Assembly: GCA_017484095.1 (NCBI GenBank)
Contig: JAFUTU010000040.1
Location: 1 to 64,000 of the forward strand
Direction: 5' to 3'
DNA: 64,000 bases
Origin: Ruminococcus sp.
GTDB taxonomy: Bacteria; Bacillota; Clostridia; Oscillospirales; Ruminococcaceae
Shown: piece after piece, positions 51,263-59,810 of the stretch
Numbering within the stretch: the first letter of the stretch is position 1
Layout: every line of letters starts with the position of its first letter
Notes under the pieces: model-generated
Databases searched by the model: none
The model's input: the letters and a program-made list of their open reading frames with translations, nothing else
What the model was told of the DNA's origin: nothing
Translations under genes and position numbers: made by a program

Positions 51263-52690
51263 TTATCCCTCCTGAGTGTCTGCAAGCTTCATCTCGAACT
51301 TATCCTTCGGTGCAGCATTCGGTATCGCTGTGGGATACTGTCCCGAGAAGCAGGCGCTGCAATAGTTTTCATGTCCGACAAGCTCGCTGAGCCTGTCAAG
51401 CGGAAGGTACCCGAGACTGTCAACATTCATCTTTTCCGCTATCTGTTCGGGCGTTAGGTGATTTGCGATGAGCCCCTCCTCTGAGTCGATATCAGTTCCA
51501 TAATAGCACGGATGCAAAAATGCAGGCGCACATACACGGAAGTGTATCTCCTTCGCTCCTGCATTGCGGAGCAGTGACACTATCCTGGCACCCGTTGTTC
51601 CCCTTACGATCGAGTCATCGACCAGCACTACCCTGTTGCCCCTGACAACAGGCTCTATCGCCGAGAGCTTTATTCTGACCTTGTCCGTCCTCACAGACTG
51701 TGCAGGCGCTATGAAGGTCCTTGCTATGTACTTGTTCTTGATAAGTCCTATCTCATATGTGAGACCTGAAGCCTGTGCATAGCCCAGTGCTGCATCTAAG
51801 CCTGAATCGGGAACGCCTATCACGATATCCGCATCAGCAGGGCAGCTTTCGGCAAGTATGCGCCCTGCTCTCACCCTCGCTTCGTGAACGCTTACCCCGT
51901 CGATCACAGAATCAGGACGGGCAAAATATATATACTCAAATATACAGGTACGGCGCGGCTTTGTTTCACAGTGCTGCCTGAGAGATCTTACGCCCTCTTT
52001 TGAAAACAGCATTATCTCTCCTGGCTCGATGTCACGCTCAAACTCTGCACCGACAGCAGTGAGCGCACAGCTCTCCGAAGCTACCACATAGCCTCCGTCG
52101 GGAAGCTTTCCGAAGCAAAGAGGTCTCATACCGAGCGGATCACGGGCAGCGATAAGCTTTGCCGGCGACATTACCACCAGCGAATAGGCACCCTCTATTA
52201 TACCCATAGTGTTCATCACGGCCTGTTCTATCGAGGGCGTTACAAGGCGCTGTTTTGTGATGATATAGGCTATGGTCTCGGTGTCGGAGGTGGTGTGGAA
52301 TATCGCCCCTGACATTTCCAGAGTGCGCCTGAGCTCGGCCGCATTGGTAAGGTTACCGTTATGCGCAAGTGCCATTCTGCCTTTCATATGATTTACAACT
52401 ATCGGCTGACAGTTTCTTCTCTCGCTGCCTCCTGTCGTTGAATAGCGCACATGACCCACCGCCATATTGCCGGACGGCATTGAAGACAGCGTCTGAGGGT
52501 CAAACACATCACCGACAAGACCCAAGTCTTTATGTGCAGAGATGACACCGTCCTCACAGACAGCTATACCACAGCTTTCCTGTCCTCTGTGCTGCAGAGC
52601 ATAAAGCCCATAGTATACGCTCTCTGCAAGCGCCTCTTTTTTCTCCGACCAGATACCTAAAACTCCGCACTCCTCATGCAGACTGCTCAT
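51263..52690 (-). CDS. purF: Amidophosphoribosyltransferase
   Basis: A 475-residue enzyme for the first committed step of purine synthesis, transferring glutamine nitrogen to PRPP. The N-terminal glutaminase begins MSSLHEECGVLGIW, with a short propeptide before the catalytic cysteine, and has VGHVRYSTTGGSERRNCQP. The PRPP motif is RVVLVDDSIVRGTTG. Cysteines near the C terminus may bind a [4Fe-4S] cluster as in B. subtilis PurF. The ATG at 52690 has AAGAGGGAT upstream. The leader carries a terminator; no purine riboswitch was found. Confidence 0.97.
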   Translation of the reverse strand: MSSLHEECGVLGIWSEKKEALAESVYYGLYALQHRGQESCGIAVCEDGVISAHKDLGLVGDVFDPQTLSSMPSGNMAVGHVRYSTTGGSERRNCQPIVVNHMKGRMALAHNGNLTNAAELRRTLEMSGAIFHTTSDTETIAYIITKQRLVTPSIEQAVMNTMGIIEGAYSLVVMSPAKLIAARDPLGMRPLCFGKLPDGGYVVASESCALTAVGAEFERDIEPGEIMLFSKEGVRSLRQHCETKPRRTCIFEYIYFARPDSVIDGVSVHEARVRAGRILAESCPADADIVIGVPDSGLDAALGYAQASGLTYEIGLIKNKYIARTFIAPAQSVRTDKVRIKLSAIEPVVRGNRVVLVDDSIVRGTTGARIVSLLRNAGAKEIHFRVCAPAFLHPCYYGTDIDSEEGLIANHLTPEQIAEKMNVDSLGYLPLDRLSELVGHENYCSACFSGQYPTAIPNAAPKDKFEMKLADTQEG

Positions 52691-52710
52691 AATGATCCCT
52701 CTTTCCGCAT

Positions 52711-52747
52711 AAAAAGGCAATGATGCCCCATTCAGGACATCATTGCC
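52711..52747 (-). terminator. Leader terminator of purF
   Basis: Minus strand: perfect stem GGCAATGATG / CATCATTGCC, 12-nt loop, then five T. It begins about 4 nt after the predicted start of transcription (near 52750) and lies ahead of the ribosome-binding site. Confidence 0.75.
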
Positions 52748-52756
52748 GCTAAGACC

Positions 52757-52785
52757 ATTATACAACTATTGCGGCAGATTGTCAA
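52757..52785 (-). promoter_or_regulatory. Promoter of purF
   Basis: Minus strand: -35 TTGACA (52785-52780), 17 bp, extended -10 TGTATAAT (hexamer 52762-52757). It is divergent from the glnA promoter, with 12 bp between the two -35 boxes. Confidence 0.75.
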
Positions 52786-52797
52786 CATTTTCCGTAC

Positions 52798-52826
52798 TTG
52801 ACAAATGAACATATTAGTTGTATAAT
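52798..52826 (+). promoter_or_regulatory. Promoter of glnA
   Basis: -35 TTGACA (52798-52803), 17 bp, -10 TATAAT (52821-52826). TAGTTGTATAAT at the -10 is the exact inverted copy of the purF -10 region (52757-52768), so the two promoters are symmetric. Confidence 0.75.
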
Positions 52827-52846
52827 CAAAATATAGTAATGAGCAA

Positions 52847-52887
52847 GGGCGTTCATTCAGCTTAAGGCTGAATGCGCTCTTTTTTTG
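52847..52887 (+). terminator. Leader terminator of glnA
   Basis: GGGCG..CATTCAGC pairs with GCTGAATG..CGCTC (loop TTAAG, 2-nt bulge), then seven T. It lies between the predicted start (near 52833) and the glnA ribosome-binding site. Confidence 0.8.
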
Positions 52888-52900
52888 TGGAGGTCATATT

Positions 52901-54109
52901 ATGAGCTATACAGCACAGGAAATAATGCAGTATTGCAGAGAGGAAGAGGTACAGTTTATCCGCCTTGCTTTTTGTGATGCTTACGGAACACAAAAAAACA
53001 TATCGATCAGACCTGCTGAGCTGCACCGTGCTTTTGAACAGGGCATAGGCTTTGATGCCTCTGCTGTACGCGGCTTTGCTAACGAATCACGCTCTGACCT
53101 TCTTCTGTTCCCTGATCCTGCGACTCTTTCTGTTCTTCCATGGAGAGCTGAGAACGGCAGCGTTGTAAGAATGTTCTGCTCTATCGGCAAGCCAAACGGT
53201 CAGACCTTTGAATGTGATACGAGAAGCCTTCTAAAAAAGGCTGTTGAGGATGCAAAGGCCGAGGAACTTGAATTCTCCTTCGGCTCTGAGCTTGAATTCT
53301 ATCTCTTCAAGCGCGACATGAACGATGAACCCACCACCGAGCCCTATGACAAGGCAGGTTATATGGATATCGCCCCTGACGACAAAGGCGAGAACATCAG
53401 GCGGCAGATTTGTCTGATACTGGAACGAATGGGTATTTCAACCGAGAGCTCTCACCATGAAGAAGGACCGGGGCAGAACGAAATAGACTTTCACTATGCC
53501 GATGCGCTTCGTGCGGCAGATGAAGCTATGGCATTTCGCAACGTTGTTAAGACAGTGGCTCACGAAAACGGGCTCTTCGCTGATTTTTCACCCAAGCCCC
53601 TTGCTGACAAGCCTGGAAACGGCTATCATATAAATCTCTCGGTAAAAAACGACGAGCATCATACAAAGCTGCCTTCCGTTATGGCAGGGATACTTGAGCA
53701 TATCAGAGCTATGACCGTCTTTCTTGACCCGACAGAGGACAGCTATAAGAGATTCGGAAGCAACAAGGCGCCGAAATTCATATCCTGGTCAAGTGAGAAC
53801 CGTTCCCAGCTTATAAGGATACCCGCAGCTGCGGGTGAATACAGAAGGGCGGAGCTGCGTTCTCCCGACCCGACAGCAAATCCGTATCTTGCATTTGCAC
53901 TGATAATCTATGCAGGAATTTACGGCTATAAGAACGGACTGTTTCTTCCGCCAGTATCTGACATTGATCTGCTCTCCGCCGACAAGAGCGTGAGCGCAAA
54001 CTATGAGCATCTCCCACAGAGCCTTAACGAAGCAAAGCTTGCAGCAAAGGAGAGCAGCTTTATCAAGCAACATCTGCCGCAGCGCATAATTGATATCTAC
54101 TGTGGCTAA
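52901..54109 (+). CDS. glnA: Glutamine synthetase, type I
   Basis: A 402-residue enzyme that makes glutamine from glutamate, ammonia and ATP. Metal- and substrate-binding stretches are FSFGSELEFYLF, HHEEGPGQNEIDF, GNGYHINLS and the arginine-rich YRRAELRSPDPTANPYLA. It is about 40 residues shorter than B. subtilis GlnA, the loss being near the C terminus. No GlnR gene is next to it. GGAGG precedes the ATG. An ANTAR regulator follows 12 bp downstream. Confidence 0.96.
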   Translation: MSYTAQEIMQYCREEEVQFIRLAFCDAYGTQKNISIRPAELHRAFEQGIGFDASAVRGFANESRSDLLLFPDPATLSVLPWRAENGSVVRMFCSIGKPNGQTFECDTRSLLKKAVEDAKAEELEFSFGSELEFYLFKRDMNDEPTTEPYDKAGYMDIAPDDKGENIRRQICLILERMGISTESSHHEEGPGQNEIDFHYADALRAADEAMAFRNVVKTVAHENGLFADFSPKPLADKPGNGYHINLSVKNDEHHTKLPSVMAGILEHIRAMTVFLDPTEDSYKRFGSNKAPKFISWSSENRSQLIRIPAAAGEYRRAELRSPDPTANPYLAFALIIYAGIYGYKNGLFLPPVSDIDLLSADKSVSANYEHLPQSLNEAKLAAKESSFIKQHLPQRIIDIYCG

Positions 54110-54121
54110 AGGAGGACCGTT

Positions 54122-54709
54122 ATGGAGCTAAAACAGCGACACTACAGCGTTCTGATAGTGTCTGCACAGCCAAGATTCAACGAGTCCCTCTCTGCCCTGA
54201 TAGCTGAGCGGCGGCGCTACGATCAGGAGCTTGAGACAAGCGTCAGCGGAGCAAAAAGGCGGCTTCTTGAACGCGAATTCGACTTTATCATAATCAACGC
54301 TCCCCTGCCCGACAACGACGGCGTAAAGCTTGCTACCGACCGTTCATCAGACAGCGGCTGCGCGGTGCTTCTTCTTGTAGGGAGCGACTACTATGCGCGT
54401 ATCTTCGACAAGGTCTGTCCATATGGGGTATATACTCTCGCAAAGCCGTCTCCGCGCCAGCTCGTTACACAGGCTTTCGACTGGCTTGAAAGCACCAGAG
54501 AAAGGCTTCTTCGGGTGGAGAAAAAGTCTGCTACCTTAGAGGACAAGATGCAGGAGATAAGGCTCGTCAATCGGGCAAAGTGGCTCATCATCGAGAAAAA
54601 CAGCAAGACCGAAGAGGAAGCACACCACATGATCGAGAAGCTGGCAATGGACAAATGCGTGCCAAAGCGCACGATCGCCGAACAGATAATCAGAAACGGC
54701 GGACTTTGA
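54122..54709 (+). CDS. ANTAR-domain antiterminator with degenerate receiver
   Basis: A 195-residue RNA-binding regulator. The N-terminal 120 residues fold like a receiver but the acidic pocket and phosphoacceptor are altered (VLIVSAQPR; IIINAPLPDNDG with Asn in place of Asp), while the lysine survives (LAKPSP). A short coiled coil leads to the ANTAR domain (about 135-195): NRAKWLIIEKNSKTEEEAHH and PKRTIAEQII. ANTAR proteins such as AmiR, NasR and EutV prevent termination at leader hairpins. It is co-transcribed with glnA. Likely targets are the leader terminators in this region. Confidence 0.9.
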   Translation: MELKQRHYSVLIVSAQPRFNESLSALIAERRRYDQELETSVSGAKRRLLEREFDFIIINAPLPDNDGVKLATDRSSDSGCAVLLLVGSDYYARIFDKVCPYGVYTLAKPSPRQLVTQAFDWLESTRERLLRVEKKSATLEDKMQEIRLVNRAKWLIIEKNSKTEEEAHHMIEKLAMDKCVPKRTIAEQIIRNGGL

Positions 54710-54757
54710 TACTAATAAGTAAGTATTCTTACATTTTACTGTTTCACATTATCCTTA

Positions 54758-54808
54758 TACAATAACGCCCGCAGGAATGATACCTGCGGGCGTTATACTG
54801 TTTTATTT
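54758..54808 (+). terminator. Terminator of the glnA-ANTAR operon
   Basis: AATAACGCCCGCAGG pairs with CCTGCGGGCGTTAT, followed by a T-rich tail. The convergent amtB ends here too. Confidence 0.8.
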
Positions 54809-56540
54809 ATTCCTCTGAATCCTGAAGTGCATCAATGCCTTCTTCACCTGTTCTAACCTTTATTACGTTTTCAACATCATAAATAAAGATCTTTCCGTCT
54901 CCGTAATGGCCTGTATAAAGAGCCTTCTTTGCTGTTTCAACTACGCTTCTGACAGGTATCTTGCTGACTACGATATCGACCTGTACCTTTGGCATCAGGT
55001 TGATCTCAACAGGTACACCACGGTAATATTCGGGCTTGCCCTTCTGGTTTCCGAAGCCCATAACGTGCGATACAGTCATACCTGTTATGCCGAGCTTTGT
55101 CATTGAGTTTTTCAGCCTGTCAAGCTTAGCCTCCTTGCAGACGATCTCGACCTTAGTGAGCTTAGGAGCGCCGTCAGATACAAGGCTGTCAAGCTTCTTG
55201 ACGGGAACTGCCTCTGCCTCGGGGATCTCTCCGTTGACAACTGTAACGTCACTGTATTCTTCATAAGTGGTGTACTTATGTACAGCAGGCATAAAGTCGG
55301 GATATGCGCTGGGAAGACCGTGCTCGGAGATATCAAGGCCGAGAATCTCGTCCTCTGCTGAGGTACGCAAACCGTTAGTATGCTTAATTATAAAGAACGT
55401 TATTATCATCATAACAGCTGCATAAGCTGCTACAGTGCCGAAGCCTGCGAGCTGCAGACCGAGCTGCTTGAAGCTGCCTGTATAGAAAAGACCCTTAAGA
55501 CCTGCAGGAGCATCGGGATTTGCGAGCAGACCAACTGCTATAGTTCCCCAGATACCGTTTGCCATATGTACGCCTACCGCACCGACAGGATCGTCGATAT
55601 GGAGCTTGAGGTCGATGAATTCAACTACCCATACTACCAACAGACCGGATACGAGACCTACTACAGCAGCACCGATACCGTCAAAAGCATCTGTTCCTGC
55701 GGTAACGCCTACCAGTCCTGCCAGTGATGCGTTAAGACACATTGAAACATCAGGCTTGCCGTTTCTTACCCATGTATAGATCATTGTGGTAACTGTTGCA
55801 ACCGACGGTGCGATAGTAGTTGTAAGGAAGATAGATGCAAGCTCTGACGGGCTCGTAGCAGCGGCACCGTTGAAGCCGTACCACCCGAGCCACAGAATGA
55901 ACACACCGAGAGCACCCAGAGTGATCGAATGACCGGGGATAGCGTTAACCTTGATGACCTTGCCGTCCTTGTCACGCTCATACTTACCAAGACGCGGACC
56001 AACAAAGATAGCACCTATCAGCGCAGCGACACCACCAACCATGTGGATCGCGCAGGAGCCTGCATAGTCATGGAAGCCGATCTGTGAAAGCCATCCGCCG
56101 CCCCAGATCCAGTGCGCCTCTATCGGATAAACGATAAGGGAGATCACGCCTGAGTAAATACAGTAGCTCGAAAACTTGGTTCTGCCTGCCATAGAGCCGG
56201 ACACGATAGTAGCTGTAGTCGCACAGAACACAAGATTGAACACAAATGTAGATGCGGCTGTAAAGCTTCCGTCCGAAGGGCTTGCTATGAACTGTTTAAA
56301 ATGAGTGAACATATCCATGTTCGGTATACCTATCAGACCGAAGAGAGTGTCCTCTCCCATCATAAGAGTATATCCCAGCAGTGAGAACACCACTGTTCCG
56401 ATACAAAAGTCCATAAGGTTTTTCATGATGATGTTTCCGGCATTCTTTGCACGGGTGAAGCCTGTCTCCACCATCGCAAAGCCTGCCTGCATCCAGAAAA
56501 CAAGCGCAGCTCCTATCAGGAACCAAAATTCAACTGTCAT
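54807..56540 (-). CDS. amtB: Ammonium transporter fused to a PII (GlnB/GlnK) signalling domain
   Basis: A 577-residue fusion. Residues 1 to about 400 are an Amt channel with 11 helices (FWMQAGFAMVETGFTRAKN, HWIWGGGWLSQIGFHDYAGS, GAVGVHMANGIWG). A linker of about 60 residues leads to a complete PII domain (about 460-570): KVEIVCKEAKLDRLKNSM, the T-loop GNQKGKPEYYRGVPVEIN, then GDGKIFIYDVENVIKVRTGE. PII proteins sense 2-oxoglutarate, ATP and ADP and plug Amt channels; here the plug is attached. Two leader terminators lie upstream of its start. Confidence 0.95.
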   Translation of the reverse strand: MTVEFWFLIGAALVFWMQAGFAMVETGFTRAKNAGNIIMKNLMDFCIGTVVFSLLGYTLMMGEDTLFGLIGIPNMDMFTHFKQFIASPSDGSFTAASTFVFNLVFCATTATIVSGSMAGRTKFSSYCIYSGVISLIVYPIEAHWIWGGGWLSQIGFHDYAGSCAIHMVGGVAALIGAIFVGPRLGKYERDKDGKVIKVNAIPGHSITLGALGVFILWLGWYGFNGAAATSPSELASIFLTTTIAPSVATVTTMIYTWVRNGKPDVSMCLNASLAGLVGVTAGTDAFDGIGAAVVGLVSGLLVVWVVEFIDLKLHIDDPVGAVGVHMANGIWGTIAVGLLANPDAPAGLKGLFYTGSFKQLGLQLAGFGTVAAYAAVMMIITFFIIKHTNGLRTSAEDEILGLDISEHGLPSAYPDFMPAVHKYTTYEEYSDVTVVNGEIPEAEAVPVKKLDSLVSDGAPKLTKVEIVCKEAKLDRLKNSMTKLGITGMTVSHVMGFGNQKGKPEYYRGVPVEINLMPKVQVDIVVSKIPVRSVVETAKKALYTGHYGDGKIFIYDVENVIKVRTGEEGIDALQDSEE

Positions 56541-56561
56541 AAATATCCCATCCTTTCAATG

Positions 56562-56593
56562 AAAAAAGCCCGCGGGGTATATCCCGGGGGCTT
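56562..56593 (-). terminator. amtB leader terminator 2
   Basis: Minus strand: AAGCCCCCGGG pairs (one mismatch) with CCCGCGGGCTT around ATATAC, then a T-run. It lies directly before the amtB ribosome-binding site. Confidence 0.8.
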
Positions 56594-56614
56594 CATTGCT
56601 CAAAAAGTATTAAA

Positions 56615-56652
56615 ATAAAAAACAGGCAGGAGCGTTGGCCTCCTTGCCTGTT
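56615..56652 (-). terminator. amtB leader terminator 1
   Basis: Minus strand: ACAGGCAAGGAG pairs (one bulged A) with CTCCTGCCTGT, then a T-rich tail. It starts at the predicted first transcribed base (near 56652). Confidence 0.8.
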
Positions 56653-56658
56653 ACCTGC

Positions 56659-56687
56659 ATTATACATCGGAGAAATCGGATTGTCAA
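56659..56687 (-). promoter_or_regulatory. Promoter of amtB
   Basis: Minus strand: -35 TTGACA (56687-56682), 17 bp, extended -10 TGTATAAT (hexamer 56664-56659). The AT-rich stretch 56690-56920 shows only a small hairpin, CTTCCGCCGCACGGAAG. Confidence 0.75.
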
Positions 56688-56924
56688 GTGATTTTGTGAA
56701 ATTTTGCAGTTTTATATCAGTGAGCTTGCAATATTTGATAAAATTTTAGTGATTTCAGACTAATTATGAATTTTCAATGATTTTATCCTGCAAAATAATT
56801 CTTAGGGCAATGACCTTCCGCTGCCACAGGAAAACTTCCGCCGCACGGAAGAAATTTAGCCTATAAATTTCCGACATTTGCCGTTAATGTGGCGTATATA
56901 GGCGGTTTGTTAATATTTTATTCA

Positions 56925-56953
56925 TTGACTTTCGTCTGCTAATGTGCTAGATT
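56925..56953 (+). promoter_or_regulatory. Promoter of the AraC-type regulator gene
   Basis: -35 TTGACT (56925-56930), 17 bp, extended -10 TGCTAGATT (hexamer 56948-56953). Confidence 0.65.
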
Positions 56954-56967
56954 TTAATCAGGCGATG

Positions 56968-57009
56968 GGGCTGTTCTACTAAAGGGTGGAACAGCTCTAT
57001 TTTTATTTT
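56968..57009 (+). terminator. Leader terminator of the AraC-type regulator gene
   Basis: GGGCTGTTCTAC pairs with GTGGAACAGCTC around the six-base loop TAAAGG, then TATTTTTATTTT. It begins about 8 nt after the predicted start and ends just before the ribosome-binding site. Confidence 0.8.
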
Positions 57010-57022
57010 CGGAGGTGAGAGC

Positions 57023-57781
57023 GTGCAATACAGAGTGATGGTAGTTGATAATTCCAACTATGATCTGCGGCATTACAGCAGTATGCCCGTATTTACGGAA
57101 TGCGGTTTCGAGATGTGCGCTCATACTTCGGAACCCGCGAAGGCAGTCAGCGCCGCTGCCGATGATGAATGTGATATGCTTCTGTGTATCAACCGCCCGA
57201 CAGCTGTAATTGCTGCCGACCTTTTAAAACGTTCTGTAAAGGCAGGGCTCAATATTCCGACTATCGTTATCAGCCGTGTGAATGCGGCGAACGATATGCG
57301 CGAATGCTTTCTGCTCGGGGCTGTGGATTATCTTATCGAGCCGGTAATGGACGAGGATATCCGCTCGGCGCTCAACAGAGCACAGAAGGTCATCGGCAAA
57401 AGGATAATCAGCGCCGAGTATGATAAAGCTATGGAAAAGGCACTTTCTGCCATACCAGTTCAGCAGGCAGGTCAGTCTTTTCTCGACAAGCTTCGGGAGC
57501 TGCTTATCAAAACTCAGGGCACGGCGATCACCGTTGAAGTTGCGGCAGACCATTTCGGATTCAATCCCGATTACTTCGGAAGGTATTTCAAGCAGCGCAC
57601 AGGCGTCTCGTTCAGCGAATTCTATAAAAAGCTCGCAATGGACTACGGCGGAATGATACTCGCTTCGGGACATTATAAGGTCCATGAGGTAAGTGATCTG
57701 CTGGGCTTCGCTTCGCCTGATTATTTTACAAGGGTATTCAAGAAGGTGACGGGAGAACTTCCCTCAAGCTTCAAGAAATGA
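57023..57781 (+). CDS. AraC-type regulator with degenerate receiver domain
   Basis: A 252-residue transcription factor. The N-terminal receiver-like domain keeps one pocket aspartate (VMVVDNSNYD), but the phosphoacceptor position is Cys (MLLCINRP) and the conserved lysine is Glu (YLIEPVMD), so it is unlikely to be phosphorylated. The C-terminal AraC domain (about 155-252) has both helix-turn-helix motifs: VAADHFGFNPDYFGRYFKQ and VSDLLGFASPDYFTRVFKK. The start is GTG at 57023, with GGAGGTG upstream. No histidine kinase is nearby. The 3' end overlaps the convergent ANTAR gene by 18 bp. Confidence 0.88.
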   Translation: MQYRVMVVDNSNYDLRHYSSMPVFTECGFEMCAHTSEPAKAVSAAADDECDMLLCINRPTAVIAADLLKRSVKAGLNIPTIVISRVNAANDMRECFLLGAVDYLIEPVMDEDIRSALNRAQKVIGKRIISAEYDKAMEKALSAIPVQQAGQSFLDKLRELLIKTQGTAITVEVAADHFGFNPDYFGRYFKQRTGVSFSEFYKKLAMDYGGMILASGHYKVHEVSDLLGFASPDYFTRVFKKVTGELPSSFKK

Positions 57782-57955
57782 CTGCCCTCGAATACGCCGA
57801 ATGACCTGTCTTGCGGCAGCTGATTTCGGTATGCACTTGTCCATAGACAGCTTCTGAAGATATTTATGAGCCTGCTCTTCTGTCATATCACAATGACGGA
57901 TAAGGAGCGCCTTGGCCTCTTCTATCAGCTCGCTGTCAGTAATCTTTACGGACAT
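57764..57955 (-). CDS. Stand-alone ANTAR domain protein
   Basis: A 63-residue protein consisting of an ANTAR domain only: EEAKALLIRHCDMTEEQAHK, then QKLSMDKCIPKSAAARQVI. It resembles the ANTAR part of the 54122-54709 regulator (both have LxMDKCxPK). Without a receiver it would bind RNA constitutively, or act by dimerising with the larger ANTAR protein. It has its own promoter (57981-58009). A palindrome (57962-57978) overlaps the transcription start and the ribosome-binding site AGGGAG. Confidence 0.85.
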   Translation of the reverse strand: MSVKITDSELIEEAKALLIRHCDMTEEQAHKYLQKLSMDKCIPKSAAARQVIRRIRGQSFLEA

Positions 57956-57961
57956 TAACGA

Positions 57962-57978
57962 TCACTCTCCCTGAGTGA
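57962..57978. promoter_or_regulatory. Palindrome over the ANTAR gene's start of transcription
   Basis: TCACTC and GAGTGA flank five bases containing the ribosome-binding site. It could be a DNA operator or an RNA element controlling translation. Confidence 0.4.
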
Positions 57979-57980
57979 CA

Positions 57981-58009
57981 ATTATAAAAATGCGCTCGCT
58001 TCTTGTCAA
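57981..58009 (-). promoter_or_regulatory. Promoter of the stand-alone ANTAR gene
   Basis: Minus strand: -35 TTGACA (58009-58004), 17 bp, -10 TATAAT (57986-57981). Confidence 0.7.
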
Positions 58010-58074
58010 TCGGGAGATACGGCAGATGTCTGAAATTTAACGGAAAAACTAGGAAAATAAACGCAGCGCCGACA

Positions 58075-58104
58075 TTGACCTTTCATACATTTTTGCAGTA
58101 TGAT
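58075..58104 (+). promoter_or_regulatory. Promoter of gdhA2
   Basis: -35 TTGACC (58075-58080), 18 bp, -10 TATGAT (58099-58104). Unlike gdhA1, no terminator is seen in the short leader. Confidence 0.5.
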
Positions 58105-58114
58105 TTTAATGTGA

Positions 58115-59478
<1,364 letters not shown>

Positions 59479-59479
<1 letters not shown>

Positions 59480-59640
59480 TGGTGAGAAAAATGGATAAGG
59501 ATATAAACAATGGCTTTATTCCCATTTGTCCGATCGAGGTAAAGCGTCCCGAGATGCTCCTGAACCTCCCCGAGAGGGACAAGAGACTCGATACGCCGAC
59601 CTCCTGTGAATACTGCGAGAATACTGAAGCCTTCGACTAA
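59479..59640 (+). CDS. Small cysteine-containing protein coupled to gdhA2
   Basis: A 53-residue protein whose ATG overlaps the gdhA2 stop codon (TAATG). A second in-frame ATG at 59491, after GGTGAG, would give 49 residues. It reads NNGFIPICPIEVKRPEM and ends in TSCEYCENTEAFD, so it has a CxxC pair near the C terminus and another cysteine earlier. It is acidic and soluble. Function is unknown; the overlap suggests a subunit, chaperone or redox/zinc regulator of the dehydrogenase. A terminator follows. Confidence 0.6.
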
Positions 59641-59651
59641 AAAATAACATA

Positions 59652-59710
59652 AAACATCGCAGTACCGTACCTGTCAACCCGGGGCGGTACTGTGGTGTTT
59701 ATGATTGTTT
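59652..59710 (+). terminator. Terminator of the gdhA2 unit
   Basis: CGCAGTACCG pairs with CGGTACTGTG (extended by ACA/TGT-type pairs) and a T-rich tail follows. Confidence 0.65.
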
Positions 59711-59780
59711 ATCGATCGTTAGTGTTTATGCATAAAAAAGAGTGAAAAATATACAGATGAACGTAAAAACTGCGTAAAAA

Positions 59781-59810
59781 TTACCGGGAACAAGCTCGGA
59801 GCTTACCGGG
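59781..59810. promoter_or_regulatory. Palindrome and direct repeats upstream of pntAA
   Basis: TTACCGGG occurs at 59781-59788 and 59803-59810, flanking the palindrome AAGCTCGGAGCTT (59792-59804). A weak promoter (TTACCG, 18 bp, TAAAAT) would overlap the second repeat. It is a candidate operator for the transhydrogenase operon. Confidence 0.4.

Noticed and set aside
52691-52757. Purine riboswitch upstream of purF
   Set aside because: The leader is only about 60 nt, consists of a single terminator hairpin, and has no three-way junction or conserved loops of the purine aptamer.
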